From Gliomastix tumulicola (taxonomy: Eukaryota; Ascomycota; Sordariomycetes; Hypocreales; Bionectriaceae), in the NCBI GenBank assembly GCA_001599755.1, contig BCHX01000008.1, positions 744,001 through 808,000 on the forward strand: a stretch of 64,000 nt of DNA, in the 5' to 3' direction. Both the position numbers and the translations under genes were made by a program. Shown one piece after another: positions 55,441 through 64,000 of this stretch. The number at the start of each line of letters is the position of its first letter. Positions within the stretch are counted from its first letter, which is position 1. The notes beneath the pieces were generated by a model. The model was not told the origin of the DNA and did no database searches. It saw only the letters and a program-made list of their open reading frames with translations.

Positions 55441-56062
55441 ATGCTCTCCCGTTACCAAGTTCGTCATTTACCCCGTCTCAGCCGACGCAATGTCAGGCTA
55501 GTGAACCCATGGTTTCGGCCGTATCATGCCGCAATAGCCAAGTTCACCACTATCGATGCCAACGGTGAAGCTGTTTGTTCCGAAACTGGGATCATGGTGG
55601 GCGGGCCTAAGGAGAGCTATATCTATGTTGAGCCTGAAGTGGGAAACGCCATCAAATCCGGCATCATACGCCAATTAAGTTGGGGCGCCACGGACATCAA
55701 AACGCTTCCCCTCCAGTTTCACCACGATTCTCTTCACTTTGCTCACAGTGCGTATTACATGAATCCAACAGCTTACCACATCCCCATTGACACGTGATAG
55801 AATCGACACCTCTTCCTCGCATCGACGTCCCTCAGGATCTGGGCGAGTCAACTGGCAGAGCCAGTGCCGCTACACTGTGGCTTTCTGGTAATTGGCACGC
55901 TATTACGCTTGATGGTTCACCGGATGGTTAGTATCTTGCGTAACCTTCCCCTACGGATAGTTTTGCTCACCTTCCATTCTCTTCTTAGAAGCATTTGAAC
56001 GAATGTCGAGAGAAAGCGCTCACGAACTCAAGGGCGCCTTGGAGAGGTTGAAGGACAGCTAA
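55441..56062 (+). CDS. Unrecognised 168-residue protein, possibly mitochondrial
   Basis: The model joins 55441-55747, 55801-55926 and 55989-56062. The introns are 53 bp (GTGCGT..GATAG, phase 1) and 62 bp (GTTAGT..CTTAG, phase 1), with all joins in frame. The N-terminus (MLSRYQVRHLPRLSRRNVRL) is rich in Arg, Ser and Leu without acidic residues, which resembles a mitochondrial targeting sequence. The C-terminus is helical and charged (SRESAHELKGALERLKDS). I recognise no domain. Support is the coherent splice pattern only; a decayed gene or chance assembly of open frames remains possible. Confidence 0.42.
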
Positions 56063-56842
56063 TCTTCGCATGAAACGGGCACATCCATTCCCCGCACCGC
56101 CCCCATCGACTTCTCCTCAGCTTGTCTAACCGACACGATGATAACTGTCTGTGAGTAGTTCGTCGCTCGGGCTTTCATTTCCATCCACAATGTGCCACAA
56201 GAAGTCTCGCCAGGCCGGTGACTTGTCGCGCCTCTACGCACAGGACTTTTCCAGCTTTTCTGCAGAATAGCGCAAATCGACAAACATGCTCTGGTAGCCG
56301 GAAGGAGATGCAGACGGACGGCTGCAAGTTGCACCAGGACGGCCGGCTATTCAAAGCTTTGTTGGTCTTGCATTCAGCCTACCTGCTGAGATACTGCAGT
56401 CGATGAGCGCCTACCTCCGAGTGATAGACTCGTTGATCCCGTACAGTGCTAAGATTAGCACCTACGACACGTGGAAGAACCCGATGGGCCAGTCCCTCTC
56501 AGGTCTAGAAGGTGTGCTAGTGGCGAGTACGAGCCTATTAGCCCGCGCGGTGGTTTTCTTGAGAGTCTAGGGATAGTTTCAGAAAGTATAGGACCAAACA
56601 ACCAGAACGTCTACCATTCCTGTTAGAGGTCATGCATAAGGCTGCACTACTTGCCGGGGGCAGGACCGAAAGCCTTCGAGCAACCGTTGCCGAATGCCCT
56701 GAGACGGCGCACAGAGCTTCAACTGCTTATCCTAACTCTGTGTTCATCATGAGACCTCTCGAAACCGGGGGGCCTCGGGGGAAAGCAGAGAAGATCTTTA
56801 AACTAAGTAAGCACCAAAGTCGTCGCGCAGTATGAGAGGACT
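56063..56842. other. Intergenic region with a short unassigned open frame
   Basis: In 780 bp an open frame of about 75 codons ends with TAG near 56570 (reading SFVGLAFSLPAEILQSM). It might be a remnant of a coding gene, but no start, splice context or family is evident. Confidence 0.35.
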
Positions 56843-59010
56843 TCATCCCTGACTCCGGGTCCCCCGACCGTAGCCGCCAGTAACATCGGTTCTCGCTTCC
56901 TCCTCGGACGTGGACGAATCTCGGAGGCGGGCAGCTCCCTCCATATCCTCGTCCGTATCCCGGACCAAGACCAGATTCTTATTGTCAAACCGCACGCGAG
57001 TCTGCTTCGCCCTCTCCTCCGCATCGCTCAGCTCATCCACCGAGCCTAGGTTCTGCCGGACCTCAGCGTCCAGCGCAAGCAGAGCAGCCATGGACGAGCT
57101 CTTCAACACAGGCACTGCAGCCTTTTGCGTCGCAAAGGTGGTGAAGACGATGAAAGCGGTTGCCAGGACGAGTTGCATGGCCAAGAAGCCCAGCCAGCCC
57201 CATCTAACATTGACAAACACCTCTGGCTCCCAGGCCGTGCCGAGGAACTTGTCGGATGGTTCTGCTGTTCGGATGCTGTAGAAAAGAATCGTCAGACACT
57301 TTGCTCTCCTCTCAAGACAGATTGGAGTTGGTCGTCTTACACGTTCGAAATACTCGTCGCTATGCCATTGTAATAGTCATTCAGCCTTTCAAGCTGCTCC
57401 TTTCCATCGGTGACTTTCTTGTCAGAGCCGTAGAGAGCATCTCTCAGCCAGAGCGCGGCCTTGTTCACTGTAAAGTTTTCCATATCGCCATTGTCCGTGC
57501 GATACTTAGCTAAGTTACTGCGCGAGCTGGTGGCAATCTCATTGGCCAGCCAGGTAAGCTTCGATGGGACGAAACTAAAACCACTGCCAGCGTCGCTATT
57601 GCTGCCTTTACCATGAAACTCGGAATTAGGATCGTCGCCGACGCCGCTGGCGAGCGTCATGTTGCCATCCGGGGCCTCGTAGTAACACTTCATCATGGTA
57701 TTCATATACCATGGGTCGTACCTACACTGCAGTTTGGGGAGTTCTGTGATGTTTGACGCCTCGTTTGTCACTGGGACAGATGTTGATGACTCGACGGCCG
57801 TTTTGCTTTTGCCCTCATCCACTGAGGTGTGGTACTTTTTCACACACATGTAGAAGAGGATTTCGAATGCTTCGAATTTCGGGGTTGGCACTGAAGCAGC
57901 TGAGACGTTGAAATCCAAGTCCTGGAGGTCGTCCGTTGTCGCCGCGATGATGTACTGGTGCAGTATGGCGCTAGGGAACGAGGTGTCGTCTTTGAAAGCG
58001 AGTGAGCTGTTCCCGGGCATGGATGAAAACCCGAATGGATAGTTGGTGTCATAATTGATCTTGTTTGGCAGCGAGTTGTAGTACGTTGGCGTGGGCAGAC
58101 CGTCGTCGCCAATATTCTGCGACCATTCGTTGAGCCCAAGCAGCTCCCGGTCCTCTGGCGCAGTCGTGGTGACAGTCAGCATGTCAGTGACATCCGCCAC
58201 CTTGGCGCAGAAGGCAAGCGACTCGTAAGACGAGAACGAGCAGCGGGAGGTCGGGCAGTCGGCATCGAGCAGGGACGGCGGATCGGAGACGGAGGAGTAG
58301 ATGCCACTTATAAGCGCCGAGCCCACGGGTGTGACCCCAACCCTCGAGCCAGCACTCGAGCCGGCATTATCCCAATGATGGGACATGCCGATAGAGGATC
58401 GTCCGTACGTACCCGCGGATCGCGTTGGGTATTCAATCGCTTGCTGAGTTATCGGGGAGATGACGACGCTCAAAATAGAGATGAGTCCTGCAATGGAGAT
58501 TGGGTGACTAAATCCACTCAATCATTCATCAGCATGTAAAACTTCTTCCTCAAGATCCTAGGAGCTGTGACATATGAGAGAGAGGGGGGGAACGGACCGC
58601 CATTTGAATCGGTCAAGCAGCAAACAAGACCCCCAGAACCCTCGGCTGGCCAGATCCACCAGGTTGAAGTCTTGAATAGGCCGATCATCTGCGCTGCCGT
58701 AGAGATTCCACTTCCACTGACTGATCACCTCAGCGAGTGCAATCATGAAAGAAGCCTTGGACATGGTAGACAAGAGGGCAAGGACCGCGTTGAGGGTGAT
58801 GCCGAGCGCCCATTGTGGCTGTTGCTGTTGGTCATGCAAATAGAGAATAACCACAATGACTGTCCACAGATGTCAGCTAGAGTATGGACGAATACTAAGT
58901 AAAGACATACCAGCAAACAGAGCTAAGCCAGCGATGCAGAATGATAGTTCAGACCACCAGCTTCTCCAAATACCAGGGCGGGTGGATGCCTCAAGCTTGC
59001 TTTCAGTCAT
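56843..59010 (-). CDS. DUF3176 fungal membrane protein
   Basis: Four exons are proposed: 58911-59010, 58598-58859, 57341-58507 and 56843-57275, giving 653 residues. The introns are 51, 90 and 65 bp, with phases 1, 2 and 2. Hydrophobic segments occur early (FCIAGLALFAVIVVILYL, ALGITLNAVLALLSTMSKASFMIALAEVI). The family's hallmark block follows (ISQWKWN, FNLVDLASRGFWGS, and ISILSVVISPITQQAI). A large extracytoplasmic loop with several Cys and N-glycosylation sites lies between the third and last membrane segments. The final segment is WGWLGFLAMQLVLATAFIVFTTF, then a charged cytoplasmic tail. The second donor (GTCCGT) is unusual but is the only one that joins the conserved block. Its function is unknown; many such genes lie near transporters or secondary-metabolite loci. 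Confidence 0.85.
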
Positions 59011-60020
59011 CTTGGCCGAGATTGCGAATGTCCGTGTCCGAAAAATGTACCGTGGTTAGCTGTGTTGGCGTTTCTACGATCAAGAGGAACGTAACGGGAT
59101 GGAAAGAGCATCGCATTATATCATCGCTCTGGCCAGGACTCCAGGTCTGCCATTCCCAACAATGCCTCTGCTAGCTAAAATTAGACAGCAAGTCGACTGG
59201 CAGTGCTGATGCCAACACCTGAATGCCGATGATCGCTCCCTGTAAAGTGAATAAACGCGACGCTGACGTGCAGATAGATAACAAAAGCTTCCACCTAATT
59301 GGCTGTGTGCCCCCCTAAAGATAGACACGATGTAACACGACTCCGAAGCCAGCCCCCATGTCACATCGGCTCCATGGACTTGTAGGCGCTCTATTTCCAG
59401 CAGCTGAACCCCCATTATCATAATTTCTGCCTTTTACTACTTAACAATAGACAATCTTTGGTTCGTTAGGCACCCTAACTATCTGTGTCTTGGTTGTGCA
59501 GGAAGGTAGGGTGGTATCGACATATGAATTGCTATATTTACGTCGTATTTCCCTTAAATAGCAGTCCATGACATCGTCCAGCAGCGATCTGGAAAGATAC
59601 CGCATACCGTTCTCCAAGAATGCCGAAATTAACCTCTAATATTATTGATAGAAATGCCGCTGTCGACTTGCAATTAGATGATGCCACTTGGCACAGCATC
59701 ACTCACCCCTTATCCGGAGTAAAAGCTATGAAGAAGAAGAGGTGAACTCAATGCACATCGGCGCACATAGACAGCACATGTGATGTGCTGATCGCAGCCA
59801 AATCAGCTATCAGTCAACCACTCTACCAAGCAAGAAGCGTCCAACATAAGCAGCCCAGTATCCTAAGAACAGCGTCGTAGTTCTTTATAATCAGTGACCT
59901 AAATTCCAGGATTCAGAGAAATACTAGTCGCGCCATGGAAATACTTCACATTGCATCGTAGGTCTGTTATGAATCAGATCATGTATAATTAATCTCATCT
60001 CATCAGCATAACACCCACTC
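59011..60020. other. Intergenic region between DUF3176 and UstYa-like genes
   Basis: This 1.0 kb is the upstream region of the DUF3176 gene and the 3' flank of the UstYa-like gene. I see nothing else in it. Confidence 0.5.
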
Positions 60021-61021
60021 TCAGCCATGGTGATCACCCTGGTGGTCGCTGTGGACGTGGTCAATGAGCTCCTTGGCCCCATCACCCCAGTCCTCCAAGT
60101 GCCGGATGGGCGCTCCGTCAACCTCATCCTCGAGGCTGAAACTTCCATGGAAATTATGTTCCCGCGCCCAGCCCTTGACCTTCTCGAAGTTCTTGCACGT
60201 ATGTGTCGTGGCCAGGTTCCCGAAAGCTCTGTTGACCTCGGGCACCCACTCCCAATAGATGGTGGCCAGGTCTGAGTTGCACTGCAGTGACTGCCTCAGT
60301 TGATCATAGCAATGCTCTAGGTGGTCAATGTTCTCAAGGGCCTCGTCTGACTGTGACGTTAGGTCCGTCGGGTAGGTCTCTGGATAGACGAGCTTGCGCA
60401 TCAGGTTCAGGCAGTGTAACTGGTGGAACACGTCAAGTTGCACGACGTAGCCTGTTGGATCTTCTTTCAAGGGCATTGTAGCATTGGGGAGCAGTGCTGC
60501 TACATCGGCCGAGATCCGGGAGATGCCGAACTCTGCTCCAGATCGTCAGTATGCAAGATGAGTGGAGGAGGGAGGATGTACACTCACCATTATAGAGATC
60601 TGTCCACAGTTCATCGACCTCCTTGGTTGCACCCTGATATGGCGATCGCTGGGCCTTGGTGCCAGCCACGAAGACGACCTGCTCATACTCCACTGCCGAA
60701 CTCGCGGGCGCTAAAATGAACGAGCGCCGGTTAGCATGAGGGGCTGGGCATGCCTGAAAGAAGGGGTTTGTCCTTACTAAAGATCTCGTGTCTGTCGTGG
60801 AGGGTATCCAACTGCCTCACAGACCGCACCCACGAGAGGATCGCCACAATGGCCAAGAACACATTGAGCCCGATTGAGACCCAGAGGCGTCTCGCCCACA
60901 GCTTGCGCAACGAGGCGACCTGAGTGGACGACAAGAGCGCAGAGCCTTCTCGCGACTCGTCGGCGAGCAGCCTCTCCTCGTCTTCCTGGCTTGTAGGGAC
61001 GTAGTCGCCTTTTTCCCCCAT
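60021..61021 (-). CDS. ustYa-like: UstYa-like (DUF3328) oxidative cyclase of fungal RiPP type
   Basis: Exons 60778-61021, 60588-60710 and 60021-60532 are joined over introns of 67 and 55 bp (both phase 1), giving 292 residues. The N-terminus is cytoplasmic and acidic, with a single membrane span at about 47-66 (LWVSIGLNVFLAIVAILSWV). The lumenal domain has the two DUF3328 motifs HxxHC: HQLHC at 159-163 and a second HLEHC about 35 residues later. The surrounding blocks are VVQLDVFHQLHCLNLMRK and LEHCYDQLRQSLQCNSD. In ustiloxin, phomopsin, asperipin and cyclochlorotine pathways such proteins carry out oxidative steps on the peptide, including macrocyclisation. It diverges across 1.2 kb from a Kex2-processed repeat precursor, exactly the pairing seen in dikaritin RiPP loci. 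The protein ends in a His/Asp-rich tail. Confidence 0.9.
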
Positions 61022-61650
61022 GGCGATTGACTTGCTGTACTGCAGTCTTTACCCGTTGCTTCAGTGGTCAGCAAAGGGGGGCATACGGGTGAAGGAAACG
61101 AGGGGAGAGGGCGCAAAATGCTTCACGGTCAGTTTGGAGAGAAAAGAAAAACAAAAGACCACAATAAGGCAAGTCGAGTCGGGGGATCCGGTGCCTTCTG
61201 GAAGAATCCAAACGCAGACACAATCGTACGAGCAGCAAAGCAACGTCCCACGGTCCATCCCCTCCGATCCTGCCCGCCCATTGACGCGATTATGAACCAA
61301 TCGATGACTCCGCGACTCTGCACCAATTCCCTGATTGCTGGCTGCTGCTGCTGCTGCCTCCTCGGAGCTTTTTTGCGTGACCCCCCTCATCGATGGCGCC
61401 ATGCACCGGGGGTCATTGCATATCCTAGCGTCCTGGTACGTAAAACGACGTGGATTTGCGTGGCGCTTTCTAGTTGCAGATCACTTAACCGAATCGACGC
61501 TTACATCTTTGATGTCCACCTTCCTGTTTATGCTTATTCGCCATCATCCGTGTGACTTTTGTGCTGCACTTTGCCACAGGCTAGCATCGGCGTTGGGCTT
61601 TCGACATTTCTGCAGCAATTGCGGGATGCGACGAGAGCCGGATGATGGAA

Positions 61651-61684
61651 GGGGGCATAATAATCAGGGGGCATAATAATCAGG
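61651..61684 (+). repeat. Short direct duplication
   Basis: Two adjacent copies of a unit reading GGGGGCATAATAATCA are followed by GG. It lies between the UstYa-like gene and the repeat precursor. Confidence 0.8.
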
Positions 61685-61738
61685 AGGGCCAAGAATCGAA
61701 AGAGAGCAGGAAAGTAGAAGGACGGGGAGAAGAGGAAG

Positions 61739-61760
61739 CGAGAGAGAGAGAGAGAGAGAA
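61739..61760 (+). repeat. (GA)n microsatellite
   Basis: An almost pure GA run of about 20 bp sits within a longer purine-rich stretch (about 61690-61800) between divergent genes. Confidence 0.85.
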
Positions 61761-62189
61761 GCCAGAGCAAGGAGGAAAGAGGCAAAGGAGGGGAGGAGGA
61801 AATAGCAATGATCGCAGTGGCGCTTTCGTACCCCGTCATAAGGACGACCTACATGTCCGTGCGGTCGATGGCTGATGCCTAGACTCGCTTAGCCTCCATG
61901 CCTTTCGCGGGATTTCATGTCGAGTGCCGGATCCTTCACTCTCCTCATCTGCTCACCTTCCTTTCGATGGTGTGATCAGCTTGGGTAAGACGAAAGCCCC
62001 CAAAGGCCCGAATCAACTAAGCGAGCCCAAGGAGGGGTAGAGTTGACACTGCAAGCCGGAATACTTAAAGCCACCGTGATTCTAGTCTTATCCCATCTCT
62101 CCCTCTCTCTCTCATCAGGTCACTCACATCGAGAACCAAACCAGCCTCTACCTCATTACATCTTCGATTATCTCATCCTACCTGCCAAC

Positions 62190-62777
62190 ATGAAGACCGG
62201 CAGCCTTGCCCTCGCCCTCCTGGCGGCCGCCAACATTGGCGACGCCGCCCCCGTCAACAACGACAACTCGGTTGACAACTGGGACAGCCCCACCGCTTGG
62301 GGTGACGGCAGCGTCAAGCGTGACGACAAGAACTCAGTCGACAACTGGGATAGCCCTACCGCCTGGGGCGATGGCAGCGTAAAGCGCGACCAGGAGAACT
62401 CTGTCGACAACTGGGACAGCCCTACCGCCTGGGGCGATGGCAGTGTCAAGCGTGATGAGGAGAACTCGGTTGATAACTGGGACAGCCCTACCGCCTGGGG
62501 TGACGGCAGCGTCAAGCGAGACGAGACCGTTGACAACGCCGACCTCCCCAGCTCCTGGTGGGGTGTTGGCGGTCGCAAGCGAGACCAGACCGTTGATAAT
62601 GCTGATCTTCCCTCCTCCTGGTGGGGAGTCGGCGGTCGCCAGAAGCGTGACCAGACCGTCGATAACGCCGACCTTCCCTCCTCTTGGTGGGGTGTCGGCG
62701 GCCGTCAGAAGCGAGATCAGACTGTCGACAATGCTGATCTCCCAAGCTCTTGGTGGGGTGTTGGTGGCCGCAAGTAA
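62190..62777 (+). CDS. Secreted repeat precursor with Kex2 sites, candidate RiPP (dikaritin-type) or KEP precursor
   Basis: A single exon of 195 residues starts at the ATG at 62190. The signal peptide MKTGSLALALLAAANIGDAA is followed by eight repeats. Four class I units start at Asn26, 48, 70 and 92. They have a 22-residue period and contain NSVDNWDSPTAWGDGSV before a Lys-Arg. Four class II units start near Thr113, 134, 156 and 178 and contain TVDNADLPSSWWGVGGR before Lys-Arg or Gln-Lys-Arg. The two classes share V-D-N-x-D-x-P and W-G-x-G, so they are diverged copies of one ancestor. KR sites occur at 43-44, 65-66, 87-88, 109-110, 130-131, 152-153 and 174-175, as cut by Kex2 in the Golgi. With the divergent UstYa-like gene this matches fungal RiPP precursors such as UstA and GigA. 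Cores lack Cys, Tyr and Phe but carry Trp. A plain secreted signalling peptide (KEP) is the alternative. Confidence 0.85.
   Translation: MKTGSLALALLAAANIGDAAPVNNDNSVDNWDSPTAWGDGSVKRDDKNSVDNWDSPTAWGDGSVKRDQENSVDNWDSPTAWGDGSVKRDEENSVDNWDSPTAWGDGSVKRDETVDNADLPSSWWGVGGRKRDQTVDNADLPSSWWGVGGRQKRDQTVDNADLPSSWWGVGGRQKRDQTVDNADLPSSWWGVGGRK
62265..62519 (+). repeat. Class I repeat array in the precursor gene (4 x ~66 bp)
   Basis: Four tandem coding units of 66 bp start at 62265, 62331, 62397 and 62463. They encode near-identical 17-residue cores and differ mainly at synonymous positions and in the two residues after Lys-Arg-Asp (DK, QE, EE, E). Confidence 0.9.
62526..62774 (+). repeat. Class II repeat array in the precursor gene (4 x 63-66 bp)
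   Basis: Four tandem units encode an identical V-D-N-A-D-L-P-S-S-W-W-G-V-G-G-R core. The nucleotide differences between units are almost all synonymous, which implies selection on the peptide rather than very recent duplication alone. Confidence 0.9.
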
Positions 62778-63726
62778 AGAGACTATTGGCAGCTAGGACA
62801 GCATTACGCCTTAGGGGACCTCATATGAAGAAGACGTGCGTGGAAACACCAGGCATCTGTTGCGCCTGTAGAGTTCACGGAACATTCTCACTGCCGCTAT
62901 CCCAACTCAAGTATCTGCATAGCAAGCAGGCCGATCCCGTCTATTTCTGTCTTATGTAGCGAGTGTCTAAATTCCAATTATACTGAGTCAACTTGTACTC
63001 CCTCATACGGTGACATCCCCGATGCATGTTACGCCTTTTCTACTCCCTGTCCCAGGATCCTCCTCGGCACATCTCCAAGAGCTCGACCGACCTATTTCTA
63101 CAAGACCAGGCCACAAATGCAAGTTCATACTACTGCTATGGGACCAAATTGATACTTCCATTGGTCTGGCCAGCAGCTTTTTCGCAGGCTGGCGTACACG
63201 ACGTCTCGACGAACCAGACATGACGTCTTCTCGACCAATCAGAGAGGGCTTAGTCAGCTTTCTTCATTTGTCAACACGACGTATCAGAGGCTCCGCGGAA
63301 GCTAAGAGCATTTCACGATATGCATTGATTCTCTGCCTTGGCTACGCTTCACCGCGTTCAACTTATCGCGCTGTATATATATATATATATATATATATGA
63401 GTGAGTCACACTGATACTCGGCCAATCCATTTATCGATGTTGATTCAGTACATGCTAAACAGCCAGATGCCCTCCCAGACTTGGCTTCGGGGACCTCGGG
63501 TACCACGGGTAGTAACCAATGAGCTCAGAGCCGCGTGGTCCCCTCCATATTGCTTCAGACTATCACCCCTGCCCTATCATAACAGGTTAGTGCTATCCGC
63601 CGTTGATCCCTGCTTGCTTCATCGCCATCGACCACGAGACTCCACACCGAAACATCAAATGACTTTTCATGTTCTTTATCTTTACCCCTCATCATTTCGT
63701 TCAAACCTCTGTTCAGAACATCCAAC
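62778..63726. other. Intergenic region between precursor and HET gene
   Basis: In 949 bp I find a TA microsatellite but no gene. Further RiPP-pathway genes, if any, must lie beyond the window or on the left side. Confidence 0.5.
63374..63398. repeat. (TA)n microsatellite
   Basis: An uninterrupted run of about 12 TA units lies in the intergenic region upstream of the HET gene. Confidence 0.9.
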
Positions 63727-64000
63727 ATGACTTCCAACCCGACGCAGACGTACAAGTATGACTCGGTCTCGAGGGATGATCTGGAAACACACGTCCTCAC
63801 GCTATACCCGGGCCTCTACGACAATGAGATCCGCATCGGGCTCACCAAGACACTTCTATCCGTCCCTGAGGACGAGCTCCTCGAGTATGAAGCGCTGAGT
63901 TATTCTTGGGGGCACCCCGACATGACGTGTGCCGTCACGGTCGAGCCCCGCGAAGGGTGGCCTGGGGGCGTCTTACCGATCACGAGCAACATGGACACGG
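63727..64000 (+). CDS. HET-domain protein, N-terminal part only
   Basis: The frame opens at the ATG at 63727 and runs off the window after 91 codons. After a short leader the sequence YKYDSVSRDDLETHVLTLYP leads into a strand (NEIRIGLTKTLLSVP) and the block EDELLEYEALSYSWGHPD. YEALSYSWG is the signature opening of the HET domain (PF06985), in which Tyr/Ser-Tyr-x-Trp-Gly is nearly invariant. HET proteins trigger cell death in non-self recognition between fungal individuals, and many are orphan members of large families. The remaining domains cannot be seen. Confidence 0.85.
   Translation, partial: MTSNPTQTYKYDSVSRDDLETHVLTLYPGLYDNEIRIGLTKTLLSVPEDELLEYEALSYSWGHPDMTCAVTVEPREGWPGGVLPITSNMDT

Larger units (their letters stand above)
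61022..62189. other. Shared upstream region of UstYa-like gene and repeat precursor
   Basis: These 1.2 kb lie between divergent starts and may co-regulate both genes. They contain a duplicated GCATAATAATCAGG element and a GA-rich tract, listed separately. A CT-rich tract (CTCTCCCTCTCTCTCTC near 62098-62114) sits just upstream of the precursor, typical of fungal core promoters. No further gene is visible. Confidence 0.5.

Noticed and set aside
55330..55450. tRNA gene suggested by a GTGGCGCAGC box A-like string.
   Set aside because: No proper box B, no acceptor pairing and no anticodon arm can be drawn downstream.
56343..56570. Open segment reading like a helical protein fragment.
   Set aside because: No start codon in context, no splice partner and no recognised family; too short to call even a pseudogene.
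62265..62774. Regular direct repeats that could look like a CRISPR array or minisatellite.
   Set aside because: They are in-frame coding units with Lys-Arg processing sites inside a secreted protein gene; there are no unique spacers.
62190..62777. Alpha-type mating pheromone precursor.
   Set aside because: Pezizomycotina alpha pheromones usually carry a W-C-x-x-x-G-Q-x-C-W-type core. These repeats have no cysteine, and the neighbour is a UstYa-like gene.

Overview
The window is filamentous ascomycete DNA, most likely from a Sordariomycete. Genes are separated by 0.2-2.3 kb and carry short introns (about 50-90 bp) with GT..AG ends and CTRAC-like branch sites. The gene families are typically fungal: Zn2Cys6 regulator, SREBP-type bHLH, DUF3176, UstYa/DUF3328, HET, OPT and TPR-CHAT. 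No species can be named from sequence alone. All exon structures below come from reading splice signals and frames by eye; none has transcript support.

Layout. 1-2003: bacterial-type PEP synthase, cut by the window edge. 3339-7761: bHLH and Zn2Cys6 transcription factors. 8013-10827: secreted subtilase. 11593-13952: AAA ATPase. 16260-17409: first member (A) of an unrecognised paralogue pair. 18832-20103: FAD monooxygenase. 21822-31052: TPR-CHAT protease, a small gasdermin-like candidate and a caspase-like (C14) protease. 32746-36803: bacterial-type glutaminase and a secreted GH3 beta-xylosidase. 38025-41060: convergent alcohol dehydrogenase and cytochrome P450. 42404-45505: second paralogue (B), divergent from an HNH_2-like protein. 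46119-48243: an unknown protein and an SDR. 50100-54077: oligopeptide transporter and a secreted streptogrisin-type protease. 55441-59010: an unknown small gene and a DUF3176 membrane protein. 60021-62777: a UstYa-like oxidase divergent from a secreted precursor with eight Kex2-bounded repeats. 63727-end: start of a HET-domain protein.

Two groups stand out. (1) The TPR-CHAT / gasdermin-like / caspase-like trio (21.8-31.1 kb) has the layout of a protease-activated cell-death module: two caspase-fold proteases flank a small protein whose fold I can only suggest. (2) The UstYa-like gene and repeat precursor (60.0-62.8 kb) look like the core of a fungal RiPP (dikaritin-type) locus. Its repeats fall into two related classes and contain Trp but no Tyr or Phe, unlike the known members I can recall. 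The HET gene at the right edge adds a further non-self-recognition type gene.

Lesser observations are the dispersed A/B gene pair with identical intron phases, several intronless genes of bacterial type (PEP synthase, glutaminase, streptogrisin-like protease), a tRNA-derived SINE-like element near 15.6 kb, and a 20-nt exon in the alcohol dehydrogenase.
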